A DNA stretch of 64,000 bases. Source: Chaunax sp. Z400. Lineage: Eukaryota; Chordata; Actinopteri; Lophiiformes; Chaunacidae. The stretch covers positions 36,110,210 through 36,174,209 of the forward strand of contig CM075189.1 in the NCBI GenBank assembly GCA_037577475.1. The letters are read 5' to 3'. Below, in pieces: positions 49,651-61,545 of this stretch (position 1 is its first letter; every line of letters starts with the position of its first letter). The translations under genes were made by a program, and so were the position numbers. The notes beneath the pieces are model-generated. The model did no database searches. It was given only the letters and a program-made list of their open reading frames with translations, and was not told where the DNA came from.

Positions 49651-52600
49651 AAATCAGGCAGGTGTTTCTCTTTGTAAACACTGCACACACTCCTTTCCAC
49701 CATCCTAAGGTTGATGCATCAAAGCCTTGCTGCTCGACTGACTCTTTAAACCAAAAAACACACAATGTCCTACTACTGACGAATGACGTCCTGTTTGGCG
49801 GACGGTGCACAACAGACCTGATGTCCCCCAGCTGTTGCCACGGAGAGCCCTTTCCTAACGAGCTGGCCTTAACAAGACTTATCAGCCTGGGCTCCTAAGA
49901 AAAGGGGCGAATTTAAGTGGAATAAGTTCTGTGGAGTTCAACGCACAAGTGTATGTGTGTGTATATGTACGCCTAAGGGTTTCACACACACTTCTTCAGA
50001 CAGAGGGAGAAAAGCTCCTTGTTTGCTGCATTTCCACCTTTTTATTTTAGATCAGAGGTGGCGATGGCTGAATTAGAAAGACAAGGTGTGACTGATGTAA
50101 CTGAATGTAATGTGAGGTGAACTGAACAAAACGTCTCTTCTCTGTTAACCATGTTTTAGCCCCCCTTTCTTTTAAAAAAAAAAAATCCCTGCACCTTGAT
50201 TAGTGGCACGTTTTTCATCAAAAAATCTTTCTCAGGTATTTATCTTTTTAATACACATTATTCCCTTTCAAGATGTTTTAAATATTTCTCGACGATGCTC
50301 ACATTTCATGGTAACGATGATGAAATGTACCAAAGAACTATGTTTCAAAGATAAACATACTTTTTACATATCCCTAAGCTTCTAATTTTGTTCCAACTGA
50401 TTGAATCTACTGAGAAGAATGTTAAGTTGCCGTTCATTCTTAAGGCCTGGTCACACCAGCATTTAAAAAGGCAAAAATTAGCTGCAATGAAATTGTTTAG
50501 TGGCTTTGCTTGTGCGATTAAATGCTAACTTCTTAGGGAAGTGAGAACTGTAGAGCTTCCTGCCCAAAAATGAGGAAGCTATTAGCTTATTAGCTTAAAT
50601 TTTACTGCAAATATACGTCAGTTTCGAAAATATTGATTATTAGTCTCCTTGATTACCTTGGGAAAAAACGTTTTCCGACATTCCACTAACAAAACGATTT
50701 ACTGGTAATGAAGAAAAGTGTATTGCAGCCTAATAATCACTGTCACCAACTGTGTAGAGCCTCATATTTTGCAGGCAGACACAGATTTATTTCATTATGC
50801 CACTTTGCGTTGTGACTGGGCCTCACATAATGGTTAAATCTTAAATGGACAAAGATGTTAACTTAATGAAACTGGTTAAGTATAATACAGTTGTTCTCTT
50901 ACTATACAGGGTGCTTGGTGTGTAGAAAATCGAACCCAGCGTCTAGAGTCATGAGGAATCACATTTAGCAGGAGTGTATTGATGGAACAGAAGAAAAGGT
51001 GTGGATTAAATGAGGACAGGCAAAGAATAGCTGGTGAGTCACGACTATTTTTCTGCCACAATCACGATCAGTCAAGGTACTCAACTGGGTGCAGCACATC
51101 CTGTTGCTCATCATGTAAGCGTGTCTAGAGCTGGTGATTGAAGAAGCTGACAGTTGTTTGCGTCACGCAGTCGCTCTTTTATTTTTTTGGAGACTGCCTC
51201 TGATAATTGTCCCCCGTCTCCTCTGCTTCGTTGGTCGTTTTTCATGAGCTTTGTGTGCATGCATGTGAGTGTTCACTGAGAGCCAAACCACATTGAATTA
51301 TACCCTCGGTGGGGGGGTATCAGTCGCTGGGTTCTATCGTTTCTCACCAGACACGAGTCAACCATGGGGGGGATGGATAGAGGAGGGAGAGAGAGAGACA
51401 AGAGCCCCTCTGGTCCTTTGAAGAGCGAAGATAGGCCTTGCCCTGGAACTCTTGCCATCTTTTTCTCTCCGGGTTTCCGCTCTCCTCCGTTTTCTCTTCA
51501 GAGGTCTGGCACCTTTTCGTTCTGGAAATCCAGAAAAAAACAAAAAAAACCCTCTCTCTCCTCCTACTTGGTACTAGTCCAACCTCGTGTTTACTCTGCT
51601 TTTACTGATTTAATTATGATCTGTTCAGGGGAGGTGGCGGATTAAACAGACGAGCTTTAACGCTGCCCCTTTATCTTAATGAATTTGAGACTCGACGCTA
51701 TCTACAAACGGAGTGATGGGGTTCGCCAAGCACTAAAATGCTGCTTCCAGTGTTGGTGGATAGGCAGGGTATGAGACGCTTACCAGTGCACCACTGGTTC
51801 CAGTTACATGTATGTAAATATCAAGGTGATGCTCCTGCACTGTTTTTCTTTTTAAAAGACAGACGTATGATCATTCGTAAGACTCCCGTTGCGTTATCCG
51901 CTCTGGAAGTGCTGTTGTGCGAATTTCCCGTGCTTAACTACTGAGTGAATGTTTTACGACATCTGTCCTGGCGTTGTGTGTGAGACAGTGTGTTTGAATG
52001 GAAACAAAGGAAAATAACCAAAGGCGGTGCAGAATGTGAAAGCGGGAGTGTCAGTGTGCATTTTCAGCACTTTTTCAAGTCAGGCTCAAGTGTTGTTAAA
52101 TTTATGATTAGTCATAAAGATCATTTATTTATTGGAAAATAGAGTAAATGTGAAGTTGCTTTCTCATCACCCTCTAATGTTTGATTGAGAGTGTTTTGAA
52201 ATGACTCAGATATTTCAGGTACCAAACTTCCCTCCACACCTCAGTGTCTGCTCAGAGGATTTTTTTTTTCCTCTTTCAGGGAACATAGATAATTATAATT
52301 AACTTTTTTTTTTTTTTTTTAAGCAGCGAAGATTGTTGCTGTTGGTCTGGACTGCAGACAGGCCAGTCTAGTTCCTGGACACTCTTACTCTGATGCCAGG
52401 CTGGGACGTCTGTGTAAAAGACATGGTCTGGATGGCAGCATATGTTGTATGTATCTTTCTGCATTAGTGGTGCCTTCACTGATGTGCAAGTTACGCATGC
52501 CATGAGCACAAAGAGAGTCATTTTACGGCCTAAGGGCGAGTAGATAATGACTTTATTTTTGGGTGATTTAATAAGTGCTTTATCCTGACTACTACTAATA

Positions 52601-55322
52601 TACAGTACATGCTAATAAGCTGCTAGTTAAAGTTTTATATGTACTCGCTCATCCAGAGTGTCACCAAATAAATACAGGATAACACATTTTATGTTCTTTA
52701 TCAAACTGGCGTCCATAAAAATGTGTTTTTACAGGTTTCTCCATTGCACTCATGTCCCCGTTCTACCTACCTGGTCCTCATCAATGTTTCCAGCGATTGA
52801 AACTAAACCTTCCTCTTAAATAGGCCACGTAACCTCAGCCGTCAGGCAGCCTGTCCAGTTTGTGCGTGTTTGTGGGTATAAAGTTCCGCGAGAGAGGCCG
52901 GGCTGTAACTCAAGAAACTGGAAGAGTTTGCTTGATCTGCCATCATATGTGTCTGTGTGTTCATGTCCTAAACTTAACTCCAGAGTCAATCCCACAATGC
53001 TCAGAGGAGCTATCATAGATCCAGAACCTCAACGTTGAAGCGTTTAGGCAGGCTGGCTGTTGACCACCTCACCACCTCACTGACCTGACACTCAAACACA
53101 CACAGTGGTGTAATCCCTGCTCCGTGCAGCATCTATCTTTCATGTCCGTCCTTGTGTCCTCCAGCCCTCAATGCATGTACTTGTGCATGAGCGCATGAAC
53201 TTGTTTCAGTGCCAGTGTGCACTAATCTCCATTACTGAATCACATGTATTCAGAGTTTGGAGGCGGGGGAGAGAGGGAGGGCAACTAGGATGGGGCTCTG
53301 CTTTTCAGATCACACATTGTGGGTGTCTCCCCACCTTTTACCCTTGTTCAGCTTCAGCTGCTACTTTCTGGCTGAGCTGCAAAACCACACATCCTCATAA
53401 TGGCCCAGTCACAGCTGGTACTAAATCCCACATCATTAAGCTGATAGTTCCCAGTTCTTATTGACTGACACATATTAAACCCATTATAAAGTTCCTGATT
53501 AACACACTCTTGACTCTTTAAGTGCTTGTGTACCTACTGTTTTATTCTCCAGCGGGTTTTAGGTTCATAATGGCATAGCTGCTCCGTGTGTTGAACATTT
53601 TCTCTCCTCAGATCTCGTAGTTTTGCTAGAAATATAACAAAAGTCACCATGAGTGCACAAAAAGGCAGAGATTTTGATGTTTCATAAGATCAAACTGGGA
53701 TAAAATTTGTATGGTAGGCATTGATCTGAGAGTGAGGGTGGAAAAGAGAACAGAGAGAGTGCAAGCAGGATCACCACCTTGGTAAGCACTCGGATTCGTC
53801 TCGGTCCTTACAGTTGTGTTAATACAATGCATGAAGTTCACAGTTTGTGGTATGAGCCGGATTCAGATGGATAATTATCACATATTTAAGTTGGTTTGGG
53901 GGGTGCAGATTGGTGTGGGTATTTAAAAAAAAGAAAGAAAAGAAGCTCAAGCTCATTTCTGGGACATGATAAATGAAAAGCTGCAGTGGCAGTCACGGCA
54001 CAATACAAGTTACCTGCTTGTTAACTCAGCATAAAAGGCGGGTAAAAGTTTTATTTGTTTTTATTTTGCTGTGTAGGCAGAGCTTAGTGGAGATGAATGA
54101 GAGGCGATGATGACTCAGTGGAGATAAAGAGAGACAGGCAGGTTTGCGGAGTGAAGTCTGGACATAGAGCAGAAGAAATATCCAGTCAAACAAAAGTCAA
54201 AAATACCTTAGACAAGGAGGAGGCCGTGACGGAAGCATGGAACAGGTAACGAAACGATGTGGCGACAAGTGGCTCCAAATGCAGCAGGCTGATGACCTGA
54301 GGAGAACCAGGTGAGTAGACTGTTTCAATCAGGAGGAGTAGCAGAGGAGGCCAGATGAGGTGCAAACAGGATCAATGTGATCAGCAGATCAGATCTGATC
54401 AGCAGAGACAGACAACATAGTATTAATAATAAAGAGTGCTAAATGAACACTGCTGTAAACTAATAAATAAATACATAAATACTAAGATAGTAATATATCA
54501 TCTAAAAATAGGATAGAAGGTTCAGGTTCATACGTGATATTACAATAGGATTATATATGTGCATGTGTGCACATTCACACGCTGCATAGATAATTAGAAT
54601 ATAATAAATTTATAAGATGTTCTAAAAAATAAGATAATTATGTAATTAACATAATTGCATTCCATATTACATACAAATTAATCCAGGTATCAAGTAGAAT
54701 ATCTAATACTTCCTTGTTAATGAGGAGGAAAATGTTCTATTATCTTGGTAAAATCCCTCAAATTACATGCAGGACTTCTCCCGTATTAAAAATCTGAACG
54801 TATGTATTTTAAAGGAGATGTCTTTGTTCTGTGTGTTTGTGTTTTGCAGGCTTCAGGTTCCCACATCACACCTGTGTGCGTTGAATCTTAAAGGATGTGA
54901 AAACAGACCTGTGGTGGATGATCAATAGCATTGGGCCAGAAATCCTACTCCGGACGCTCCAGGTTCTGGTCAGCTCTGCTTTAAATTCCTCTGGGGGGGG
55001 AATCGGCCAATGTTGTGCCACATCAGAGATTTAATGCTGTGAACCATCGACTATTGTGTCCATGATCTAACCTGTCACTATGTAATGGATGAATGCTTTA
55101 CAACCAATGAGGCTCCACATGTTTGGCTGTAACCTGAAACAGAGACGCCACTGTAAACTTTGCCCGCATTGATTTTTGACGCTGCCTTTGAGACTGTTGA
55201 CATTGTGGCAAGAAAGTTTTCTCCTAGAGAAGAAAAACACTGAGACCGTCCTCCTCACGAAGACTGTCTCTCCTCCTGTTCTTCACATAAGCACTTTTTC
55301 TGTCAGGGTTCTCATTAGTTTG

Positions 55323-55325
<3 letters not shown>

Positions 55326-55377
<52 letters not shown>
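55326..55377. repeat. (GT)n microsatellite
   Basis: About 25 uninterrupted GT units. Confidence 0.95.
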
Positions 55378-57357
55378 TCATACTTGTTGAAAAACCTGGT
55401 GCTACCAGATTTGTTTATTGCTGTCTTTATATTTGATGTTTTATTTGATAAATTGCTTATTTACATCAGGTGAGAGGTTCAGGATTCTTCTGGAGACACA
55501 AAGGACAAACTGGTTCTGTTTTAGCCAATAAAAAAAACACTCAAAAAAAACACTGAAAACTGAGAAAACATGACCAAATAGAAAGATTAGATTATTTTAA
55601 TTGATGGCTACGAGTGACTAATCATCGGAATTATGTTATGCATGTAAAACTAAATAGTCAAACTCATTAATTTAGTTGATAGATTTTCACTCGACAAACT
55701 ATAGAAACAAATGAGACACAGATCTGAATGTTTTCTTGTCAGCTTTTGCAGCTGCTCTACAATGCATACATCCAAGAGGGTCATGTTGACATTGCGTCTC
55801 CTGCAATGCAACTGTTGCACATTAGCAATAAGACGTTGCAAATTATGGACTATTTATTTTATGGTCTCTCCTGAATGACAGACCACTTGCAGCCCCCCCT
55901 CTTCCCACCTTACCAGTCCTCTCTTTCCCTCATCCTCCTCCATCCCTCATTAGCCCTTCATCAGTGCTGAATTATCCTGCTGTTCTATTATTCTCCAGAG
56001 GCGGCTGGCGCTGACGCAGCGTTGAGGAGTTGTGCTGTCGTTTTTTGTTTTTTCCCCCCCCCTCCCTCCTCTCACATCTGCACGAGGGAGGGAAGCTACC
56101 ATCCCAGAGGGGCCTCGGAGAAGGGCAAGCCAAGAAAGGCACGTGTGACGGAAAGGCGGATGGGACACATTAAACTTCCAGCAAGAAAGAGATGAGACAG
56201 AGGGGACAGATGGATAAAGGAAGTGACAGAAGGAAGAATGACATAGCATGGATCCACCAGAGACTTTTGGCCTAAGCTCCGGCACACATTGGCAATCTTC
56301 AATAAGTCGCTTTGCTCTCTAATCTCTCTTTTTTATCTCTTTCTCCATAAACCCACAGTTCAAAGACCCCCCTGCTCCTCCCTTCCTGTTCCCACATTAA
56401 TTAAATCCGTGTGTAATTACGATCATCAAGAAAGGAATCTCAGGAAAGTAAGAAGAATTGGTCACATCCTCGTATCTTTGAAGTGAAATTACTCGAGCAA
56501 ACTTTACAGCCAGAAATAAAGACGCCACACAGTACAGGAGGGAAAGGAGGGGGCTTCGAATGAAAAATGACAGATCTGAACTGAGCTATGCCTCGGCCTG
56601 AGATCTGAACCCGCTGTGAGGACATGGAAGGGCTGAGAGAAGGGACCGTTTAACCCACAGAGATCAATAAAGACGGTGTGATGATCTGTTTCGGTGGCTG
56701 AATATCAAGGCTGCCTGTCCTCATTCCCCCGACCTTACAGCAAATGTTTCCCCCCCGGCATCATGAAAACAGTTTGTAATTATTCATCAGCTGCTCTAGA
56801 GACTGGAGGGCATCTAAGTGCAGCGATGACTCTGTTCTAGGAATGCAAGATATACAACAGGCTGATGAATCATCTGCCAGATAATGAGAAATTAATATCA
56901 TCATAATATCATATGATACCTGAAAAATAGAACCCATTATGCAAAGCAAAACTGCTTTCATAGATCTAACAAGAGCAGCATCTACAAATCTAATGCAGGA
57001 GGTACCAGTATGCACCTTTAGGTCGAGATTTTTAGAGCATGAGAAAGAATGAAAAAATCAGTTAATAAAGTGACAAAACTCCCATCAGGTTAAATTCAGG
57101 TTTAAGTTTTTAGATTTCTCTATTTCAGAAATCAGCCTCGGCCACATTACAGCGCCCTGTCACTCCGGAGTGAGCCAATAACCTTTGAGCTGTCAGTCAT
57201 CGCCTGCGCCTCCAGGCTAACCTGCTGCAATCATCTTTTCTTCATCCTGCCATTATCCTCCCTTCCTCCATCTGCCCTTCTCTCCTCCTACATGGACTCC
57301 TCAGGCCAGGGCAGGGCAGACGCATGAATAATTTCTACAACAGAGCCATATTTATTA

Positions 57358-57440
57358 TGACCTCCGCCAAGGGAGGAGGTTATGTTTTTGCCGTCGTTGG
57401 TTGGTTTGTTAACAGGATGAAAGTGAAGTGGCCCAAGGAA
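57358..57440 (+). repeat. CCTCCGCCAAGGGAGGAGG-type dispersed repeat
   Basis: CCTCCGCCAAGGGAGGAGGT is followed by TATGTTTTTGCC and GGTTTGTTAACAGGATG, the same family as at 30704 and 32871. Confidence 0.45.
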
Positions 57441-58215
57441 GAATCGATTAGATATTGGTGGTTTTTGTCGAATAACTTTCAAACTAATAATGATATCAAC
57501 ATGTTTCCATAGGTTTTCAGGGTCAAAATATCAAAATAAAATATATACATGGTTAAATTATGACAGAAGTACTGCTTTTGGGTGTAATGGAAATATGGGG
57601 AAACTGAGCTGAGAATCCCAAAGAATCAAGGAAGTTAAAGACAGCGGCTGAAATTTCAGACCAAACTGAGGTAATAATATTGGCAAAATCTGCGATTTTA
57701 CTTAATCTGATTACAGAACAAATTGTTCACATTTATAATCCAATGCATACCCAGAGCAGCAGCAATACTTCTCTAGTATTTATCTTCTACTTATTTTACT
57801 AATCAGATACTTAGAAGGTTGGAATATTCAGAGGAATGTGTATTGTGTAATAAAGACAGTCTTCAATGCAGTTAATCAGTCTATTATATTTATTTCAATT
57901 ATAAAGTCTGTTTCTGTTAATATTTTACGTTGAAATATATATTTTAAATAATATAGACATTTAATATGAGAATATTAATCATTTTATATGAGAAATTTAC
58001 ATTAATTTAAATAAAATATTTATAAACATCATTCTATATAAGAAATTTACATTACTTTAAATAAAATATTTATACATCATCTTACATAATAAATGTGCAA
58101 AATACAATATTTTTCAACGTCATTTAAAATTTAATTAGAACACCTCAAAACACAACAAAAGTTATATCAGTCTAGACTGAATCTTTTTTCCCAACAATCC
58201 CCCCAACAAGTCTGT

Positions 58216-58389
58216 CTCTCTGAGACAGAGAGAGAGACAGAGAGAGAGACAGAGAGACACAGAGACAGACCCAACGATCCACCTTGAGCAAGCACTAGGC
58301 GACAGTGGCGACGAAAAACTTCCTTACAAGGCAGAAACGTCGAGCAGATCCGAGACTCAAGGTGGGCGGTTTTCTGCTTTGACCGGTTG

Positions 58390-58443
<54 letters not shown>

Positions 58444-58462
58444 GAGAGACAGACAGAGAGAC

Positions 58463-58495
<33 letters not shown>

Positions 58496-58502
58496 CAGAG
58501 AC

Positions 58503-58535
<33 letters not shown>

Positions 58536-58672
58536 GAGACAGAGAGAGAGAGACAGACAGAGAGACAGAGAGAGACAGAGACAGACAGACACAGAGAGAC
58601 AGAGACAGAGAGACAGACAGAGAGACACAGAGAGAGAGAGAGAGAGACACAGAGAGAGAGAGAGAGAGACAC

Positions 58673-58705
<33 letters not shown>

Positions 58706-59030
58706 CAGACAGAGAGAGACAGAGACAAAGAGAGAGAGAGACAGAGAGAGCCAGAGAGAGAGATAGAGAGACAGACAGACACAGAGAGACAGAGAGAGAC
58801 AGAGACAGAGAGACAGACACAGAGAGAGAGACAGAGAGACAGAGAGAGAGGGACAGAGAGAGAGTGACACAGAGACACAGAGACAGACAGAGACACAGAG
58901 ACAGAGACAGACAGACAGAGACAGACAGACAGAGACAGACACAGAGAGAGACAGACAGACAGAGACAGACAGACACAGACAGAGTGAGAGAGAGAGAGGC
59001 AGAGGGAGACGGGGAGGGAGGGACAGACAT
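58216..59030. repeat. GA-rich low-complexity tract (GAGA/GACA)
   Basis: A short block is at 58216-58268 and a long one at about 58395-59030. Both are almost pure purine on the plus strand except for regular C in GACAGA words. The intervening 58269-58394 is unique. Long ORFs here are composition artefacts. Confidence 0.95.
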
Positions 59031-59039
59031 GACACAGAC

Positions 59040-59275
59040 ATGTCCCTGTCCCTCACAAGAAGCTCAAAACACAAAATTCTGATCAACAAAAACTCACCTC
59101 TAATTCACAAACACAATATAACAGACCCAGAAGGACACTATGACATCATCAATGGAACAATCAATAACATCAATATATCAATTTCAAGCATCTATGGTCC
59201 AAACACAGATGACCCAACTTTCTACCACAATTTCTTTACATCACACATTTTATCACTACTACTTAGTGTAGGGTG
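59040..59275 (+). mobile_element. L1-type LINE remnant, endonuclease region
   Basis: The plus strand reads ILINKNSPLIHKHNITDPEG and then NGTINNINISISSIYGPNTD followed by DPTFYHNFF, the middle of the apurinic-like endonuclease of L1/Tx1-type elements. The frame ends shortly after. The reverse-transcriptase core is not present. Confidence 0.7.
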
Positions 59276-59341
59276 AGGGTAGGTCAGTCGACCCCCACCT
59301 CACCATGCCCTGCGACTTCAGCCCTGGTTTCGCCTTGCTTG

Positions 59342-60901
59342 AATGATCAAACATGGTCATTCCCTTGGAACAACAATCTGCTCGCCATTGTGGAGATACA
59401 ACCCCACAATTCACCTAAAGATAACGCCCGTAATCACACCTTAGGGTCTGTACCCACACAACATTTGCCTTCCCTTAACATATCAAAGAGGACCTGGTTT
59501 CACCCCTCCTGACCCCTTGCTGAGTACCAGAGACACACCAGGGTATCAGCCTGCAACTCAGGAGACCATGAGACTGCTTTCTGTTCCAAACCACAGGATC
59601 CAAAACCCTGCATGGGTTCAGAAACTGGGAATCAATGAATCAATAAAAATCTGACAATCCAACCAACCTTCCATGCCAAAAGGTTCACCATACCTCCTGC
59701 CTCTTCTCCTCTTCCTCTCATCACGGAAGCAAGAGAAGAAATGTGTTCATGACTGTGTAAGCATGATTTCTGGGAAGCTGAACTCTGCAACATGTTCTAA
59801 TGGATCATTTCTGATGTTCGCTTTATTGTTGTGTGTTTTACTCCTTTTGTAATATGTTTTGTGTTTTGAATTTGATGAGCACATAGTGATGATTTTCTTC
59901 CTGTATCCCTTTGAGTTCATGTTTATTGCATGTGTGCTTTGATGCCTCCTTCCAGTGGAGAGACTCAGATGTCTCGCCTATTGTTTCTATGCCAGCTGGT
60001 GATGTGAACGCATATCTTACAGTAAAATAGAACACGCCCTTACTTCCGGCAGCTGTGAGGCTTCAAAAGGCACGGCGCGAAGCAGCTCGCTCTCTTGCTC
60101 CGCTTGACATGAATTCATGTCAGGTGGAGGTAGGAGCAAGCGGAGCAAGAGAGCGAGCTGCTTCGCGCCGCGGCTTTTAAATCCTCACAGCTGCCGGAAG
60201 TAAGGGCGTGTTCTATTTTACTGTAAGATATGCGTTCACATCACCAGCTGGCATAGAAACAATAGGCGAGACATCTGAGTCTCTCCACTGGAAGGAGGCA
60301 TCAAAGCACACATGCAATAAACATGAACTCAAAGGGATACAGGAAGAAAATCATCACTATGTGCTCATCAAATTCAAAACAAGAAACATATTACAAAAGG
60401 AGTAAAACACACAACAATAAAGCGAACATCAGAAATGATCCATTAGAACATGTTGCAGAGTTCAGCTTCCCAGAAATCATGCTTACACAGTCATGAACAC
60501 ATTTCTTCTCTTGCTTCCGTGATGAGAGGAAGAGGAGAAGAGGCAGGAGGTATGGTGAACCTTTTGGCATGGAAGGTTGGTTGGATTGTCAGATTTTTAT
60601 TGATTCATTGATTCCCAGTTTCTGAACCCATGCAGGGTTTTGGATCCTGTGGTTTGGAACAGAAAGCAGTCTCATAGTCTCCTGAGTTGCAGGCTGATAC
60701 CCTGGTGTGTCTCTGGTACTCAGCAAGGGGTCAGGAGGGGTGAAACCAGGTCCTCTTTGATATGTTAAGGGAAGGCAAATGTTGTGTGGGTACAGACCCT
60801 AAGGTGTGATTACGGGCGTTATCTTTAGGTGAATTGTGGGGTTGTATCTCCAAAATGGCGAGCAGATTGTTGTTCCAAGGGAATGACCATGTTTGATCAT
60901 G
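59342..60901. repeat. 1.56-kb inverted repeat (foldback), arms of about 764 bp
   Basis: 59342-60105 and 60138-60901 are reverse complements at a constant coordinate sum of 120243, with few mismatches (for example near 60677 and 60385). The spacer is 32 bases and contains the palindrome GACATGAATTCATGTC. The same 65-codon frame therefore appears on both strands, starting at 60035 and 60208. Homology ends at ATGATCAAACATGG on the left and its complement on the right. No target-site duplication was recognised. It could be a foldback transposon or a local inverted duplication. Confidence 0.9.
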
Positions 60902-61194
60902 TTTGACCACAACTGCTTCAAAAACCGCACAATAGCCACAACTCTGACAGTTTGGTGGAGAGTCAATAAAATAAAAAACTACCACACAAACACCTATATG
61001 ACACAATCCAGACTTCACAGCAAATAAATCACCTCAAACAGGCAATAAATGGAAATAAGAAGGGATCACACACCTCCACCACATTTTTGACCAAAACATC
61101 ATGCTAACATTAGTGCTAACCCTAACATTCTATTATCCTCCTCTCTATGCATACTCAGCAATCTGGATACACACGACCTACGCTCAAAAGTAAT

Positions 61195-61350
61195 CACAGT
61201 GCACCTACTTGTAGCCCAGAAAACAATACTACTGAAACTACAGAAAGAAACAACATACTTCCATGGAACAATCAGCTATACAAAAAAAAAACCCAACTTT
61301 AACAATTCCATAAAATATACTCAACAATCCCCCGCTGCATTATACTATCT
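61195..61350 (+). mobile_element. Probable C-terminal end of the same L1-type element
   Basis: One plus-strand frame reads LLVAQKTILLKLQKE, resembling the LLIAKKTILLNWK motif near the C-terminus of L1 ORF2. The inverted repeat at 59342-60901 separates it from the endonuclease piece. This assignment is weaker than the endonuclease one. Confidence 0.4.
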
Positions 61351-61545
61351 GTGAGTTAAAACACAAATATAAATAAAAACATCAAACTGGGGGGAGACTA
61401 GAAATAACAATCTGTAGGAATGTACAACCAGAAAGCACTAACTTGAAACAACCAAGCCCATCCTACAAATGTAAACAGGTTACGATCTGCATTGCTAATA
61501 CTAAAGTCACTATTTGATGAATAAAAATTTAAAAAAATACTTATC

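Larger units (their letters stand above)
49651..58215. other. 8.5-kb stretch without a recognised gene
   Basis: No exon could be supported on either strand. Contents noted: a poly-T run of about 20 near 52304-52321, a (GT)n at 55326-55377, a dispersed repeat at 57358-57440 and an AT-rich block at 57850-58150. GC-richer, low-repeat segments occur at about 51290-51660, 55880-56060 and 57130-57300 and could be conserved non-coding DNA. Confidence 0.5.

Noticed and set aside
58167..59089. Ser/Leu/Cys and Arg/Glu/Asp-rich frames up to 287 codons
   Set aside because: Translation of the GA-rich low-complexity tract.
59838..60405. Identical 65-codon frames on opposite strands
   Set aside because: They are the two arms of the inverted repeat; no recognisable protein family.
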